Notes under the pieces: model-generated
Told to the model about the DNA's origin: nothing
The model's input: only the letters and a program-made list of their open reading frames with translations
The model's database searches: none
Shown here: positions 1 through 53,356 of the stretch, piece by piece
Layout of the letters: the number at the start of each line of letters is the position of its first letter
Position numbering within the stretch: the stretch's first letter is position 1
Source: Hyperoplus lanceolatus
Lineage: Eukaryota; Chordata; Actinopteri; Uranoscopiformes; Ammodytidae
Length of the DNA stretch: 64,000 bases
Direction of reading: 5' to 3'
Assembly: GCA_026929865.2 (NCBI GenBank)
Contig: CM049400.1
Location: forward strand, 21,755,001-21,819,000
Translations under genes and position numbers: made by a program

Positions 1-412
1 CTTTGCCTCAGTATTTCACACTGATGATATCCTCCCTCGACGCTATACCAGGGGGCTTATTAAGAGACAGTGATGCTGCACCATCTTTTATATTTCGGAT
101 GTGAAATGACCCTGCTTGCTAGAGCGTACAGTAATGCCAAAATGTGTATTCTATCAAATGAAAAGCCGTTCGGTTCAGTTCATCTTTTTTAGACGCTGCA
201 ATTGCTGTGACATTAGACATGCAAAGAATACCAGTGCAGTGCTGATAGTGAAAATGGAATAACATCATGCAATAATGACAGAGAACCATTCAGATTGAGG
301 TAATGAAATTGACGCATTTGATTAAATTACATTCCTAGTTACATGCATAAACAAATAACCAATCATGCAATATGTATTGCATTACATTGCAAGAGTCAAC
401 CTGCTCCTATAC
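1..412. other. Start of tln2 intron 19, nothing recognised
   Basis: Intronic sequence after the exon 19 donor, running off the window. AT-rich and unique-looking; no exon, repeat terminus or RNA gene was recognised. Confidence 0.6.
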
Positions 413-23240
<22,828 letters not shown>

Positions 23241-23278
23241 CTTGGCGGGTCGTTTAATGGCCTCGGCGACCTACACAC
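23241..23278 (-). other. tln2: 5'-UTR part of the tln2 ATG exon
   Basis: A T-rich tract and CAG acceptor end at 23279, giving 38 nt of 5'-UTR before the ATG. An in-frame TAG at 23271-23273 lies 33 nt upstream of the start, so no longer N-terminus is possible from this exon. A second AG at 23271-23272 could serve as an alternative acceptor 8 nt downstream. The presence of an acceptor implies at least one upstream non-coding exon. Confidence 0.7.
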
Positions 23279-23343
23279 CTGGAAAAAACACAAGTAGAAG
23301 AAGCTGAGGTTCAGTGTGTGTGCAGAGTAATAACGCTGGTTAA

Positions 23344-23618
23344 AGGTGCTCCGAGGAACTTTCAGTTTGTATTCATTCTTGCACCCCCTTGCACCCCCTT
23401 TGGATAAAAGTGGTTCAATGTTTTTACTAAGCCAGCTGTAGTTCCTGGGTGAGCATACTCATGACAAAAGCATAAAGAAAAACAATATAAAAATTGCATT
23501 CTTTGCATTGATGTTTGCCGTTACACGCTCACCCAGGAACGACAGCTGGCGTAGTAAAAACACTTTTGTCCAAAGGGGCCGCTAGAATTAACACAAACTT
23601 AAAGTTCCTCGGGCACCT
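23344..23618. mobile_element. Hairpin MITE next to the ATG exon
   Basis: Ends AGGTGCTCCGAGGAACTTTC and AAAGTTCCTCGGGCACCT are nearly complementary. The interior arms also pair (CAGCTGTAGTTCCTGGGTGA with TCACCCAGGAACGACAGCTG), so the whole 275 bp can fold. Flanked by TTAA on the left and TGAA on the right. Related to the copy at 24836. It sits about 65 bp upstream of the tln2 ATG exon. Confidence 0.75.
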
Positions 23619-24350
23619 TGAATGTCCCAAATACATGTAAATAACCTTTGTTAAAACCGGTATCAATAGGCTGTTATCTAAGCTTGAAAGTAACCAATAA
23701 TTCAAAGTGTAAAGAGGAAGTGTCAGAAGCAGAATACAACACCATAAAGCTGAGAACAAATCCTCACAATGATCTCCTGGGGGACGTTTCTAAACTGTGA
23801 AATTAAATGTGTTTAATGCCATACCCCTGCCTCAGCAGTTCCTGGCCCCTCTCTGCCATTCTGATAACTAAAGGGTTAAGCATATGAAGAACTTCTGCTT
23901 GATGCAGTGTGCGTAGAATTAGCTGAAACATGGCAGGCGACATAACCATTCAGCAGGGGAAGAAGGGAAATAAGTGCAAATCTCTCTAATCGTCAGGAAT
24001 AACAGGAGCCGAGTCAAAACACAGAAAATGACACTTCCAACCACCACGTCATTATCCTCTCTTTCTCCTGGCACTGCACTCACACTCTGCCCAAGAAGCA
24101 GGCTTCACTGTGAGAACAAATCAGCGGGTGCTTTGTCACACACTGCAATTAGAGTGAATCCATTTTAGGTCTTCTGAGACAAATATGCAGCAGAAAAAAG
24201 GGAAGGAGACTGATACTGAGACTGAGCGTTTCTCCTCTTCCTTGACCTTGGCTTCAACAGGGAGAGGGACGAACGTGATAAATAGGGCCATCTATACCCA
24301 GGAGGCTCTCTGCCTCTTACTTATATTAACCGCAGTGGAGCGACTGTGGC

Positions 24351-24620
24351 TCGGGGCGACTGTGGCTCAGTTGGTAGAGCGGGTCGGCCGATGATCAAAG
24401 GGTTGGAGGTTCGATCCCCGCCCTGCCACCTGTGTCATAGTTGTTGTGTCCTTGGACAAGACACTTCACCCACCTTGCCTCGTGTGAATGTCAATAGTTA
24501 GCCTGCTATCGGTGTATGAATGTGTGTGTGAATGGTAACGTGTAAATGGGAACAGGTCTCCCTTGCAAAGGAGTCTTCGGACTCAATGAAATATACCTGT
24601 ATAAATAAAGGTTAAAAACA
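24351..24620 (+). mobile_element. tRNA-derived SINE, copy 2
   Basis: Box A GTGGCTCAGTTGGTAGAGCG and box B GGTTCGATCCC are both well preserved, followed by CAAGACACTTCACCCACC as in copy 1 at 7741. The tail ends in ATACCTGTATAAATAAAGG. Better preserved than copy 1 in its tRNA-like head. Confidence 0.85.
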
Positions 24621-24835
24621 AAGTATACACCTACAATCTTTTTTCATGAACGGAAATTCAAGACATTCAAAGCCAAGCCATCTCTTCTGGGGAAGATTGG
24701 ATAAATCAGCAAATACTTAAGATCAAAAGGTACAAATGTTACTCTATTCTAAGGCAGCTATGTGATTATGGTCAATATCAAATATTATGTAAACTGCAAA
24801 ATGTCCAATGGATTTTTGGTTTGCTAGCCTTAAAA

Positions 24836-25077
24836 AGGTGCTCCTTGGAACTTTCAGTTAATGTTAACTCTTGCACCCCCTCTGGATAAAAGGAGTGTTT
24901 TTACTAGGTGAGTACTGGTTCCTGGGTGAGCGTACCCATGACAAAGGCATTAAGAAAAAATATATAGAAATATCATTCTTAACACTGATGGTCTCATTTG
25001 CTGTTACATGACATCTGTGATCATCAGAGGAAAAAATTGACAGTTTCAGAAATATTTAAAAGTTCATCGTAGCCCCC
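24836..25077. mobile_element. MITE, second copy of the AGGTGCTCC family
   Basis: The left end AGGTGCTCCTTGGAACTTTC and the internal CTGGTTCCTGGGTGAGC match the copy at 23344. The right end AGTTCATCGTAGCCCCC is diverged. TTAA lies at or near both ends. Confidence 0.6.
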
Positions 25078-25081
25078 TTAA

Positions 25082-31985
<6,904 letters not shown>

Positions 31986-32571
31986 CTTTGGAAGCCGAAT
32001 GCCTACTATACCACTACCATGCTGATTACTGTATAAAGAGCAGTGGAATGGAACTTACACTGGCCTCTCTCCAAAGTGTGATACACCGAGGGGATGCGAT
32101 CAGCGTTTTATATCCACTGGCATGCCATAAAACTAAGGGAAGAAAAAACTTGACACCCCCTAAGGCAGAGATTCACTGTTCTGGCTCTAATAAGCAGTTC
32201 CGCCAAAACATTTAGCTAAGAACACACACAAGAAGCACACATATCGGTTCAATCCCAAAGTGCTTGTGTTATTAGCTCAGTGGAGCACTACAAAAAAAGG
32301 GCAACCCACAGTGATCTATAACAGCATCAAAGTGGGTCTCTGTGTCGATGGTGTGAGTGAAACCACCATGCTAATGCACGGGAGGAGGTTCAAGGAGAAA
32401 CCATGTTGTTGTCAGCAACTCTGTCCACGATTGCCATGGCTGCCTGCTGCTGTGACCACCTTTTCCTGGACATATAAGGCTGGGCAGCAGCAGGAGCCAC
32501 ATCCATAAACTCGGCAGCTCTTTAAGGTTTTCAGCTAAAGTCGTCTTTTAAATGTCTATAGCAGACAAGGT

Positions 32572-32573
<2 letters not shown>

Positions 32574-32626
<53 letters not shown>

Positions 32627-32627
32627 C
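32574..32627. repeat. (AG)n microsatellite
   Basis: AG repeat with one AAAG interruption. Confidence 0.97.
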
Positions 32628-33974
32628 TTTGACAATGTTAAGAGGGCTGCTTTATCTGTGTACATGGCAATACCATCCCAGTTTCATCCAGGGGGTCTTC
32701 TCAGCTATCCTGTCACGAGTACATGGAAATGTTCTCCCCAGCAAAATAGATTGAGGGAGCTAACTTTGATACGCTTTGATAGAGCAAGCCTGATAAAAAA
32801 TCATGAGAACACCTCTCTCTGTGAAGAGTGTCACTTTGCTGAAGGTTCTGCAGAGATACATATTAGATTTTTGTTGGGGGGTTTTAAGACGGAGGGAACT
32901 CTATCAGATCTACCAGTGCAGTGTGTAGCGAAGAAGACATACGCAGGGCAAAGAAAGGCAGATACAGATTCTACAGAGAAAGCACTTGAGCAAGAACTAT
33001 TTCCCCCTCCGCTTAATTAACCAAACAGCTTTCTGGAGTGTGTACCCTTTCAATATGATGAATGATTGGTCAACATCCAGAGCGAGAATAAAAAGTTGAA
33101 CGCAAACGGTGCGAGGCCAAGGCAAACGAGAGACTCCATTATTCAGTTAACATGGGAGTATACATTCCAAGCACACCATTGTGCGACTCCTTGCTGTTTC
33201 GTTTTTTTTTCTCTCAGCGAGAGGACTAAAAGATGTTTAAATTGGCCGTTGAAGGCGCATACAATCATTTTACCCCTCAAACAAATACTGTACAATTCAT
33301 AAAGTTTGTCAAATGGAGGCGGCTGTGCACAGAAGGCCTGCCCACAAATTGGAAGTCTGCTCTGAGGAACGATTCAAAGACATATATACTTGTTTTTTAT
33401 TTTTATACTAACAAGACATTTTGCCTGGTGTATTCTACTGCTGTAATCCCAAGGTGACAGAGGAGAAGTGCTGTATGAGATAAATGCATTCTTCATTTGC
33501 GCTTGTCTATTTCGATAGGCATTACCCTTTGGAGAAAATATCCAATTTCAGGTCCCTAAATTAATTTTTTCTTTTTAAACATTCACAGTCACAGCAACAA
33601 AAAAACAGAAAAAACAGTGATATTTTGCAAAGGGCTGACCGTCTTTCTTTGAGAGTAAGTCTTCTCCATTATTGAAAGGAGGAGGAAAAAAGTTCACAAC
33701 AATGTCCTGATGTTGACTGAAGAACCTCGTGTTTCCAGGTAGTTCTGGGAAATTCCTTGTTGAACATCGTTTACCTCGTTCAAAATTAAATTCCTGGTTT
33801 CTCATTTAACTCAGAAAACGTACATTCAAAAGAAATGACATAATTACACAGTAACAGCAGCTCCCTTATACACAGTTACTTTCCACCCATGGGATTTGGG
33901 TTAAGACAATTGAAACACATAATACAGCACCAAATGAGATAAAGTCTCCTGCCATCAAATGATTTCTTACCTTC
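32628..33974. other. Non-coding DNA between the (AG)n and the hAT element
   Basis: Contains open frames of up to 120 codons on the plus strand (about 32658-33020) with no recognisable domain or similarity; treated as chance. Confidence 0.4.
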
Positions 33975-33982
33975 CTAGTTTC

Positions 33983-36900
33983 CAGTGTTGGGAGTAACGC
34001 GTTACAGGAAGTAATGCATTACTGTAATGCATTACGTTTTGCTGTAACGCGGTAATGTAAGGCATTACAGCAAAAAAAATGGTAATATGTAACGCGGTAC
34101 ATAGCTCAGAAACGTGCGTTACAATGCATTTTAAACCCGAAATTGACTGGTTTGTTGTGTTTATACAAATTGGCCAACACCGTGAGTTTCGCAGAGGAGA
34201 AAAAAAACCACGCTAATGTTACTGCTAGAGGAGACGAAGGGTGTATTCACACATGCCGTGTTTAGTTCGGTTGAAACGAACTCAGATGCACTTCTGCCTT
34301 CGGTGCGCATCTTTCAGGCATGTGTGAATACAGCAATCGCACTCGGGGGCGGACCAAACAAACGCTCCGAGACCCAGCTGAAGAGGTAGTCTCGGTGCGT
34401 TTCCAAACGTACTCTGCTGCAGTTCGTTTGTGGTGTGAATTTGTCCGGACTCGATCCGACCCAAATGCAGGAGGCACTGTGCCTTTTCTTTCTTTTCTTT
34501 TTTAATAAATAGCCGTCAGCTTCACATTATGGGAAAGTGTTGTTGTCGCCATTGTTAGGACGATAAGTTGTGGTTTGACCGGGAGACCAGAACAATATAT
34601 TACATTTGATCGAGAGGACACGTAAACATGCTGAATGTGTTCAGCGATCAGATGAAGGAGAGGGGAGCGTCTCGCGCACAGTGCCAACAGGTTCACGCTG
34701 CGCAAGAAGTGTGTGTTTTTATTTTGCTTCCCATGTAGCCTACGGGACCGTCAATACTATCCCCTGTCAGTTTGGAGCTGAACTGCGCGACCCAGCTGAT
34801 ACACAGCTTAATCAGATGAGTGTCAGCTTGAGCCTATTCTTCTCGTGTGACACGCGTCCAGCACCAACAATACAGTAAAAATGATGTTTCACATTGTAGG
34901 CTACAAGCCACATAACGTGGCATTGACATAGGGCTACGTATTATAACCATATGAAACAACAGTAATTTGATGTTTTTCCTCTTTATTTATAGGTTAGATG
35001 TAGGCCATTTTATTATTTTTAACCCCATATTATATCAATTATATATTTCGCAGTTTTAACTTCGTGCTTCCTGTTTCTCTCAGAATGTCTGTCCAATGAA
35101 TGAATGACCTCAGATCACGTGTGGTTTTGCTTCGTAATGCTGGTTCACTTGCAAAAGCGGCAATATGAAAGTGGACCACACCAAACAAAAAAATCAAAAC
35201 TCTATTTGGTCTGGACCAAAGAAAGTGAACTAGCGGACTTTCCCAGTGTGAATACACCCGAAAACTCGATTTGCTGCTACAATTGATTCCAAAGATGCGC
35301 TAGCCTACTGGCTTCCGTCTCACTGCCCAAGTTATTGAAAACTTTTGTGGTGTTTGGAGACTCTGACGTGAAAGCACGTATCACTCTGTGCTCAACGAGC
35401 AGCGGGTGCTGCCGCGAGCCCCTCCCCGTCTAAGAGGACTCGGAGGCGGTCAGTCTCGGAGCAGCCCCTCCGGCGAGTCCCTCCTGCTGTCAGAGCAGAG
35501 GTGACACACCTCCGCGTCCAGGCTGCAAATGAATCGCGCTGTTGTTAGGTGCGAAATCGGAGATAGTGTGCCACGAAGCTATTTATGCTGAAGCGGTATT
35601 GCTGGATTTAGGAGTTATTTAGAGATATGGCAAGCAAAAAGTTGACGAGTAGGGAGTTGGTGTTCACTCTTTCTACGGCCCGGTCACGGTGCGTCCATGC
35701 GCAGCAGTGGTGCAGCCATGCGACCCAGCATTATATATATTTAATATTATCATATCATAATGATAATAATGATGATAATAGTATTAATGCAGAATAGAAG
35801 AAAAAGGAAACAAAAATGGTGGTGGGTAAAAAAAAATCATAAAAAACGCCTACTGTTTACATGAGTTTTGTGGTGTAGTTCTAGTTCTAGTTTACAACTG
35901 TTGGCTTACAACAAAGTGGACATCATTACAAATGGATGGAGGGGTGAATCTGATTAAATAAGTTCAACTCTCTTTCAAAATATCAGGTATTTCATGGAAA
36001 TTACATAATAGCCTACAACATGGCCGCCACCATATGACGTCATAATATGCTAATTAGATGGGAAAATTTACTATTCTCAATATTTGTCTCATTTACACTT
36101 TGTCTCTATCTCAAACCACTTTCAATCCAGAGCCTTCTGAAATTTAAGTGTCAAAATCTAGTAATTTTAAAAATAAAACCCGGCGCCTAAAGGGTTTGCT
36201 TTGATGCAAATTATGAAATCTTAACATAACGGCGGCGATGATGGTGCGTAAAGGACAGCGCAGTTGGCAAGCTCTCCTCAGCACTAAAAGTGCTGCAGCA
36301 AAAAAGTCACAATAAGAGTTGATCGCTTTGTCGATTCATGCCTCTGAAACACACGTCGACTCCCAACATAATGAGTGGATGCTTTGAATTAGCAAAGGAG
36401 ATATATTAAGGCTACTATTGTTATTATAAAATGTCACGCAAGAGAGACGATAAACAAACATAATGGGCTGTTATCATTTAGATTAGATGGCAAGATGATA
36501 AGGCAGATTCTTTGGAACAACTAAAAAAGGCAAAAGTTGATGATGATGTGAACAACTTGTTTGTGCTTTTAAGTCGCCAGAACGCAAGAAACAAATCTTT
36601 GAGGCTCAATTTACTTTTTCAATCTACAGTAGTAGGCTCTAGCTCTATTGATATTAATATAGGCTAAATAAATACCTAAAGATACAGTATTTCTATTATA
36701 AAATGTATTGCACCATGAGCCATAACTGTGGCCATTATATTATATAGCATAGGCCTACTTGTGTTAGCCTTAAGCCTAGCTCAGTCATTATGCCATACCA
36801 TGTCACCTCCTGCTGTGTAATGAGCTGCATTGAACACAAGAAGATCTATTGAGAACACCAAATCCATATTTCATGTTATTTTGGTGAAAGTAATGCAAAA

Positions 36901-37030
36901 GTAATGTAAAAGTAGTGTAATGCCTTACAATTCAAAGACAGTAATATTGTAATGTAACTAACTACTTTGAAATTCCAGTAATAAGTAATAAATACCGCAT
37001 TACGCTTTTGAAGTAACTTGCCCAACACTG
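33983..37030. mobile_element. hAT-type element, 3.05 kb, perfect 8-bp target duplication
   Basis: Starts CAGTGTTGGGAGTAACGCG and ends AAGTAACTTGCCCAACACTG, a familiar teleost hAT terminus. An exact 8-bp duplication CTAGTTTC lies at 33975-33982 and 37031-37038. Subterminal TAATGCATTAC/GTAATG repeats occur at both ends. No transposase-sized ORF. A second element (34239-35259) is nested inside. A CpG-rich internal block (about 35390-35700) may be the remnant of the autonomous parent's promoter. Confidence 0.9.
34239..35259. mobile_element. Nested element with GGGTGTATTCACAC ends
   Basis: A 14-bp perfect terminal inverted repeat GGGTGTATTCACAC / GTGTGAATACACCC is flanked by GAA on both sides, which would be a 3-bp target duplication (PIF/Harbinger-like). 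An internal inverted copy of the left end occurs near 34316 (GGCATGTGTGAATACA). No transposase ORF. Confidence 0.65.
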
Positions 37031-37254
37031 CTAGTTTCCCATTCCTCTTACTGGTTTCCCCATCTCTAAACTGTGTCCTAAAGAAACATCTCCTGGCTAA
37101 AATCAGCCTCATAAACATCTGGTCAACTAACCACCCCCCCACACTCAGCATGCATATCCTTAGCATATTGTGCAACGGGGTCAACTGACGAGAGCCATGC
37201 TGACTACTTTAAATTCTCTCTGCACACGCCTCTGCACAGCTTCAGAGCCGAGGA

Positions 37255-37279
37255 GGGGGGGGGGGGGGGGGGGGGGGGG
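37255..37279. repeat. Homopolymer of 25 G
   Basis: 25 G followed by TTGGGGG. Confidence 0.97.
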
Positions 37280-37280
37280 T

Positions 37281-41807
<4,527 letters not shown>

Positions 41808-42989
41808 CGAAAACAGACTTAACACTTCACAATATCATTTCGTATAGAATGACAAAACAATTTATTAGCATAATGGTGAACGTGAATGTTACATTTTCCC
41901 GTGGCTGATTGTCCCTGCAGTGTGAGTACACCAGAGGTCATTCTCAGGGCTGCGTATTGCTGATTGCTGACAGCTGTGAGTGACCCTGGCTACTGCGCAG
42001 CTCAGCAATATGCAGTGGTGGTTGGGCTTTCTGAGATTCACTAATTGCCACGATGAATTCCGCCATCGCCGCTGACAACTCATTAATGCGGGCACAGGAT
42101 TCTAATTAGTTAAGTGAGGTCATTCAGCCATCTTATATGCGTGATTTCGTATTATTTATGCCAGTGACCATCATAACATTTCACTATCTCTACACTTAAC
42201 AGAACACCTAGAAACATTGGATGTTATCAGCAGCAAATTTAGATACTTTATGTTATTTTCATTGAATGCTGTTGGCTACGTATTGTTATCTATGGAAGGT
42301 AGTGAAAACATAGATCCGAAACATGGCCATCATCTTCTTCAAAGACAGTGACTGGGTTGGAATTCTAGACTATACGTCTGGTGAATTACATTTTTTTAAC
42401 AGTCTTACATGTACCCAGAACATGTAAGAGATGGTTACCTGAGGTGAACATCAGGCTCTTAACCCTTTTCAGTTAATGTCCTCATTAGGAAGCCTAAAAA
42501 ATGCTTCACTCGTGATTTACTCAGAGGATTGGAACATCTGGACATGATCAACATTTGAACCGTTTGCGATTTTTTTTTAGCTAACTAGGTCTTATCCTGC
42601 ATATTTTAATATGGATTTAAAAACTATCGGATTTTTTAACTGCGGGACATGTTGATCACCGCTGCATTGAATGAATGATGAGACGATGCCGAGCCCCGTC
42701 TGCAGCGGCAGCGGCTCAGCAGACAAGAGTTTTTTTTTGGAGACGGAGCGGGTTGAAGGAGTTTCTTCAAGACAGTCGAGGGTAGAACACTTTTACAGTA
42801 CATGTTGCGGTCCAGTGATGGAATAATACGCTGAAGTAGGCCTAATTAGATGAAGATGACCCGACTCGATATTTAAAATTATATAATGTGACCTAGCCTA
42901 CTGGACTCCATCGCGGGATCGATAAGCTCAAACGTTATTGATTTCTGGGTTCTGAATAGCCTATAGCGGAACCAGGTCCGTAGGATAGA

Positions 42990-43040
42990 GCCGGTGTAGG
43001 TACCAGATCGACTCGGGCTGCAAGATTGACTCGGGGTCCT
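42990..43040 (+). repeat. 51-bp inverted repeat, left arm
   Basis: Begins GCCGGTGTAGGTACCAGATC and ends TTGACTCGGGGTCCT. Its exact reverse complement is at 44689-44739, 1.65 kb away. Confidence 0.92.
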
Positions 43041-44582
43041 AGATGCGCGATTATGACGCACTTCCTGTAAACTTTGTCTTTTAAATGCGCATGCGCTATG
43101 GTTATGTGCATGAAAATTGCGAAGAAGGTCGGGAGAAGGTGGTCTTTAGGGAAGCCCTCTGTGTCAGGTCTAATATTGAGGTTTTTTGCCATAACCTGTT
43201 TGCTAGCTGCTCTTCCTCCTCCCGTTCTTTCCCCTTCTTTCTGCTCCCCACCACCCACCCCATCAACAGTAGCTCCTTGGGCCCACGTCGGGCAGAGCAG
43301 CTGCATTAGAACCCTGGGTCAGTCACTTATCCATTGGCTTACTTTTTTCTTCTACCATTAATCATCTGTTAGTCTTTATTAACGTTGCATGTCCTTAATC
43401 CAGAACCTTAAACTTCGAAAAAATAAATGTTACTATTTGCTGATAGTTATAGCAGCACTAACAGGACAGTATATTTACATATTTTACTTTAACATGGTGT
43501 ATATTCATAATGGGGACAAACTCGATGTTTTTCTAACGGCCTATATGTTAGGGAAGTATGGGGATTGGAACGTGAACATCTCTTTAACACTTTGTTTCCT
43601 GTCTGTTATCAGGACCCCATCGTGCAGCCCATCCTGGACCCCATCAATCATGAAAATAAATAATAAAAAGAATTGATGAAAATTAAGATTCAACACTGGC
43701 TTTATTCAACATCTAGATGTTTCAAACAAAAGTTGTTATACAAAAATGTATTGTTTTAATATTATCAACTAGCAGAGCTTCATGATATCTATTATTCCAA
43801 AAGTGTACCCTATTCACCTGCTGTGTCACACATTAAGTGAACTATTCCCATTGAGAAATGTTCTGCAGAGACTCACTGTAAATAGTAGGCTGTTTGGACA
43901 GTCGATGGCATTGCTGCAAGACACTACAAAAGGTGGTATATGTGGTTGAATAAGTAAAATACAAATCAGATTAAACAAAATCTGATGTACTTTTTTATTT
44001 TATTTAATGAAGGTTGAATGAATGAATCTATTTATCAGTGATGCAAGACACTACAAATGCTCCAGGGGCTGGAAATTATACATCTGAGCCACACCTTTAC
44101 ATTTTTTAACTGATAAATATCATTATGAAACTCTCATTATACACATTGTTTTTCAGTGTGATGTAAAATAACAGTGAACCCAGGGGATAGTTGTTCTTTT
44201 AATAAAATAGTATTTCTTAAAATACATGCTAGAGTACATTAAACTAAAATACTCATTCAATGTTTAAAGTATTATTAAATAAATGTTTAATTTAGCACTC
44301 AAACAGGGTTAAAACCGGGGTTAAACCTTGCTAAACTATAAATTCGTATAAAATAAAATGTAATTTAACCTTAATAATGAGAGATGACTACTATAAGCCA
44401 AACGTAACAACTAATTTTAAACCTTGCAGAACAATAAATAAATCGATCTATCTATGGAGCCTACTGGCTAAGCTATCAGCTAGCGCGATCTTTTACATGT
44501 TGTTTGAGTTTCGCACCATCAGCTATCGCGATCTTTTCAAATGTTGTGTATGTCCACAATGCTTTGCAGTAGCGTAGCAGTA

Positions 44583-44676
44583 GCGTAGCAGTATCTATGG
44601 TGACAACGTCAAGTGTCGATACGTCTTGCCGTTGCGTAGCAGTATCTATGGTGACAACGTCAAGTGTTGATACGTC
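44583..44676. repeat. 51-nt tandem duplication
   Basis: GCGTAGCAGTATCTATGGTG followed by ACAACGTCAAGTGT(C/T)GATA occurs at 44583 and 44634, differing by one base over 43 nt. Short GTAGCGTAGCA repeats precede it. Confidence 0.9.
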
Positions 44677-44688
44677 ATCAGTAGGCGC

Positions 44689-44739
44689 AGGACCCCGAGT
44701 CAATCTTGCAGCCCGAGTCGATCTGGTACCTACACCGGC
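44689..44739 (-). repeat. 51-bp inverted repeat, right arm
   Basis: Exact reverse complement of 42990-43040. Confidence 0.92.
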
Positions 44740-44778
44740 ATTCGGAACATAGACAGCGAAACTGCGCGCACACAGGCG

Positions 44779-44818
44779 GTGTGTGTGTGTGTGTGTGTGA
44801 GTGAGTGAGTGAGTGAGT

Positions 44819-44856
<38 letters not shown>
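44779..44856. repeat. Compound (GT)n(GAGT)n(GA)n microsatellite
   Basis: Three adjoining repeat types grade into each other, as expected from stepwise mutation and expansion. Confidence 0.96.
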
Positions 44857-44858
<2 letters not shown>

Positions 44859-44999
44859 GAGTGCGACAGAGCGACCGTGATGCTGCTGGCTGCCGCGCGC
44901 AGCTGCTCAATTGCGAATATAGCCGATCTATTTTGTATGAGTTAGCAATGTTTTGCAGACTGTAAAACACATGAATACATAGCCTAGACTACAGACAAA

Positions 45000-45110
45000 C
45001 CCTCTAAAATCCACTTGCCCGTCCGGGCAACCAAGAAGCAATCTCAACTTGCCCAAACATTATTTTCAGTTGCCCTGGGCAAGCGGGCAACCGTTAGTGT
45101 CAACCACTGA
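45000..45110 (-). mobile_element. Possible hAT end fragment
   Basis: The reverse complement begins CAGTGGTTGACACTAACGGT and continues with TTGCCCGCTTGCCC repeats. The CAGTG start and subterminal repeats are hAT-like, but no partner end or 8-bp duplication was found. Confidence 0.35.
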
Positions 45111-45329
45111 TAGGATCCAAAATTCATGATGCAATTGACCATGTCTTGTTATCAAGCTTGTGGAAGTCCTTTGAGTCCATTGAATGCAGTAAATTAAGCG
45201 TTTGTTGTTCTCTTCACTGACAGATGAGAACATTAGCATGTGGCTGTGACTGTTATCTGACGGTCAAATTTTCTGCATGTAACCCAAGTGAGGCAGCGGA
45301 GGTACAACCTGTTAAGTTATGTTAACTTA

Positions 45330-45585
45330 TTTTTATTTGTCAATTTACACGAGGCACATTGAAATTTGTCTTATCGCATATCCCCACTCCAGTTACTACA
45401 CTTTGGAGTGCAGGGTCAGCCTAGCACAGCGCCCCTGGAGCAGTTTGGGGTTAAGCACCTTGCTCAAAGACACAATGGTAGATATGGTGGGCCCCGTAGA
45501 TGTAATACCAGCCACCACTAGTATTACAAGTAACACCCTCTTGTCTGGTGCCAGGGATACAACCAGCTACTTTGTGGATAACCTA
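45330..45585. repeat. Dispersed repeat of common teleost type
   Basis: Contains GCAGTTTGGGGTTAAGCACC and TTGCTCAAAGACACAATGGT, a motif seen repeatedly in fish genomes. The open frame of 89 codons across it is not a gene. Confidence 0.45.
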
Positions 45586-52959
<7,374 letters not shown>

Positions 52960-52963
52960 GTGA

Positions 52964-53160
52964 ATGAATGAATGAATGATTTATTTCAAATATGCAACAA
53001 CAATACAATAATAAAAATGCATCAACAGGAGTCAACCCTAGTGACTCCTGCACTGATAAAGCCGCCAAGCACTCTATAAAAATGCCACAACATATTTAAA
53101 AAGGGGTGGGAAGAAGTAAAAACTTGTTCAATCCCACCCCACTTCTTTAAACAATATTAA
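52964..53160 (-). mobile_element. 3' end of an L2-like LINE
   Basis: On the minus strand the sequence reads GGGGTGGGATTGAACAAGTT, then CTTCCCACCCC and GACTCCTGTTGATGC, ending TTTGAAATAAATCATTCATT with (ATTC)n. The ATTC-type microsatellite tail and this text are typical of the 3' end of teleost L2-clade LINEs. 5'-truncated; no reverse transcriptase present. Confidence 0.55.
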
Positions 53161-53244
53161 CAGGTCAGAAATCAAAATCAAAACTCAAAACTACATGTTT
53201 CCTTCAGACTAATTTCTCATTTTCATGATATCTATTCTATCAAC

Positions 53245-53356
53245 ACTTGCATATCTGTACACCATAACAATACAGACATAGATACACACAAACGTACACA
53301 CGAATACTTGCATATCTGTACACCATACCAGTACACATAGATGCACACAAACGTAC
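53245..53356. repeat. 61-nt tandem duplication
   Basis: ACTTGCATATCTGTACACCA occurs at 53245 and 53306, each followed by ACACATAGATGCACACAAAC-like text, with several differences. Confidence 0.8.

Larger units (their letters stand above)
42990..44739. mobile_element. Unclassified element bounded by perfect 51-bp inverted repeats
   Basis: The two 51-bp arms (42990-43040 and 44689-44739) are identical in inverse orientation, which suggests terminal repeats of a fairly recent DNA transposon. No target duplication could be found directly outside the arms, so the true ends may lie further out. The interior includes a possible 3'-terminal exon: TCTGTTATCAG then a short frame to TAA and an AATAAA signal (about 43611-43670). 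It also holds a 51-nt tandem duplication at the right. No transposase domain recognised. Confidence 0.5.

Noticed and set aside
24351..24430. tRNA gene
   Set aside because: Box A and box B are present, but the segment continues into a SINE body shared with 7741-8090 and no full tRNA cloverleaf is apparent.
32658..33020. 120-codon plus-strand open frame
   Set aside because: No recognisable domain, composition like surrounding DNA, no splice or promoter support.
35390..35700. CpG-rich block as the tln2 promoter
   Set aside because: It lies wholly within the 33983-37030 hAT element, so it is better explained as transposon interior.
42935..43306. 123-codon minus-strand frame across the left 51-bp inverted repeat
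   Set aside because: Crosses the repeat arm, has no recognisable domain and no supporting splice or promoter context.
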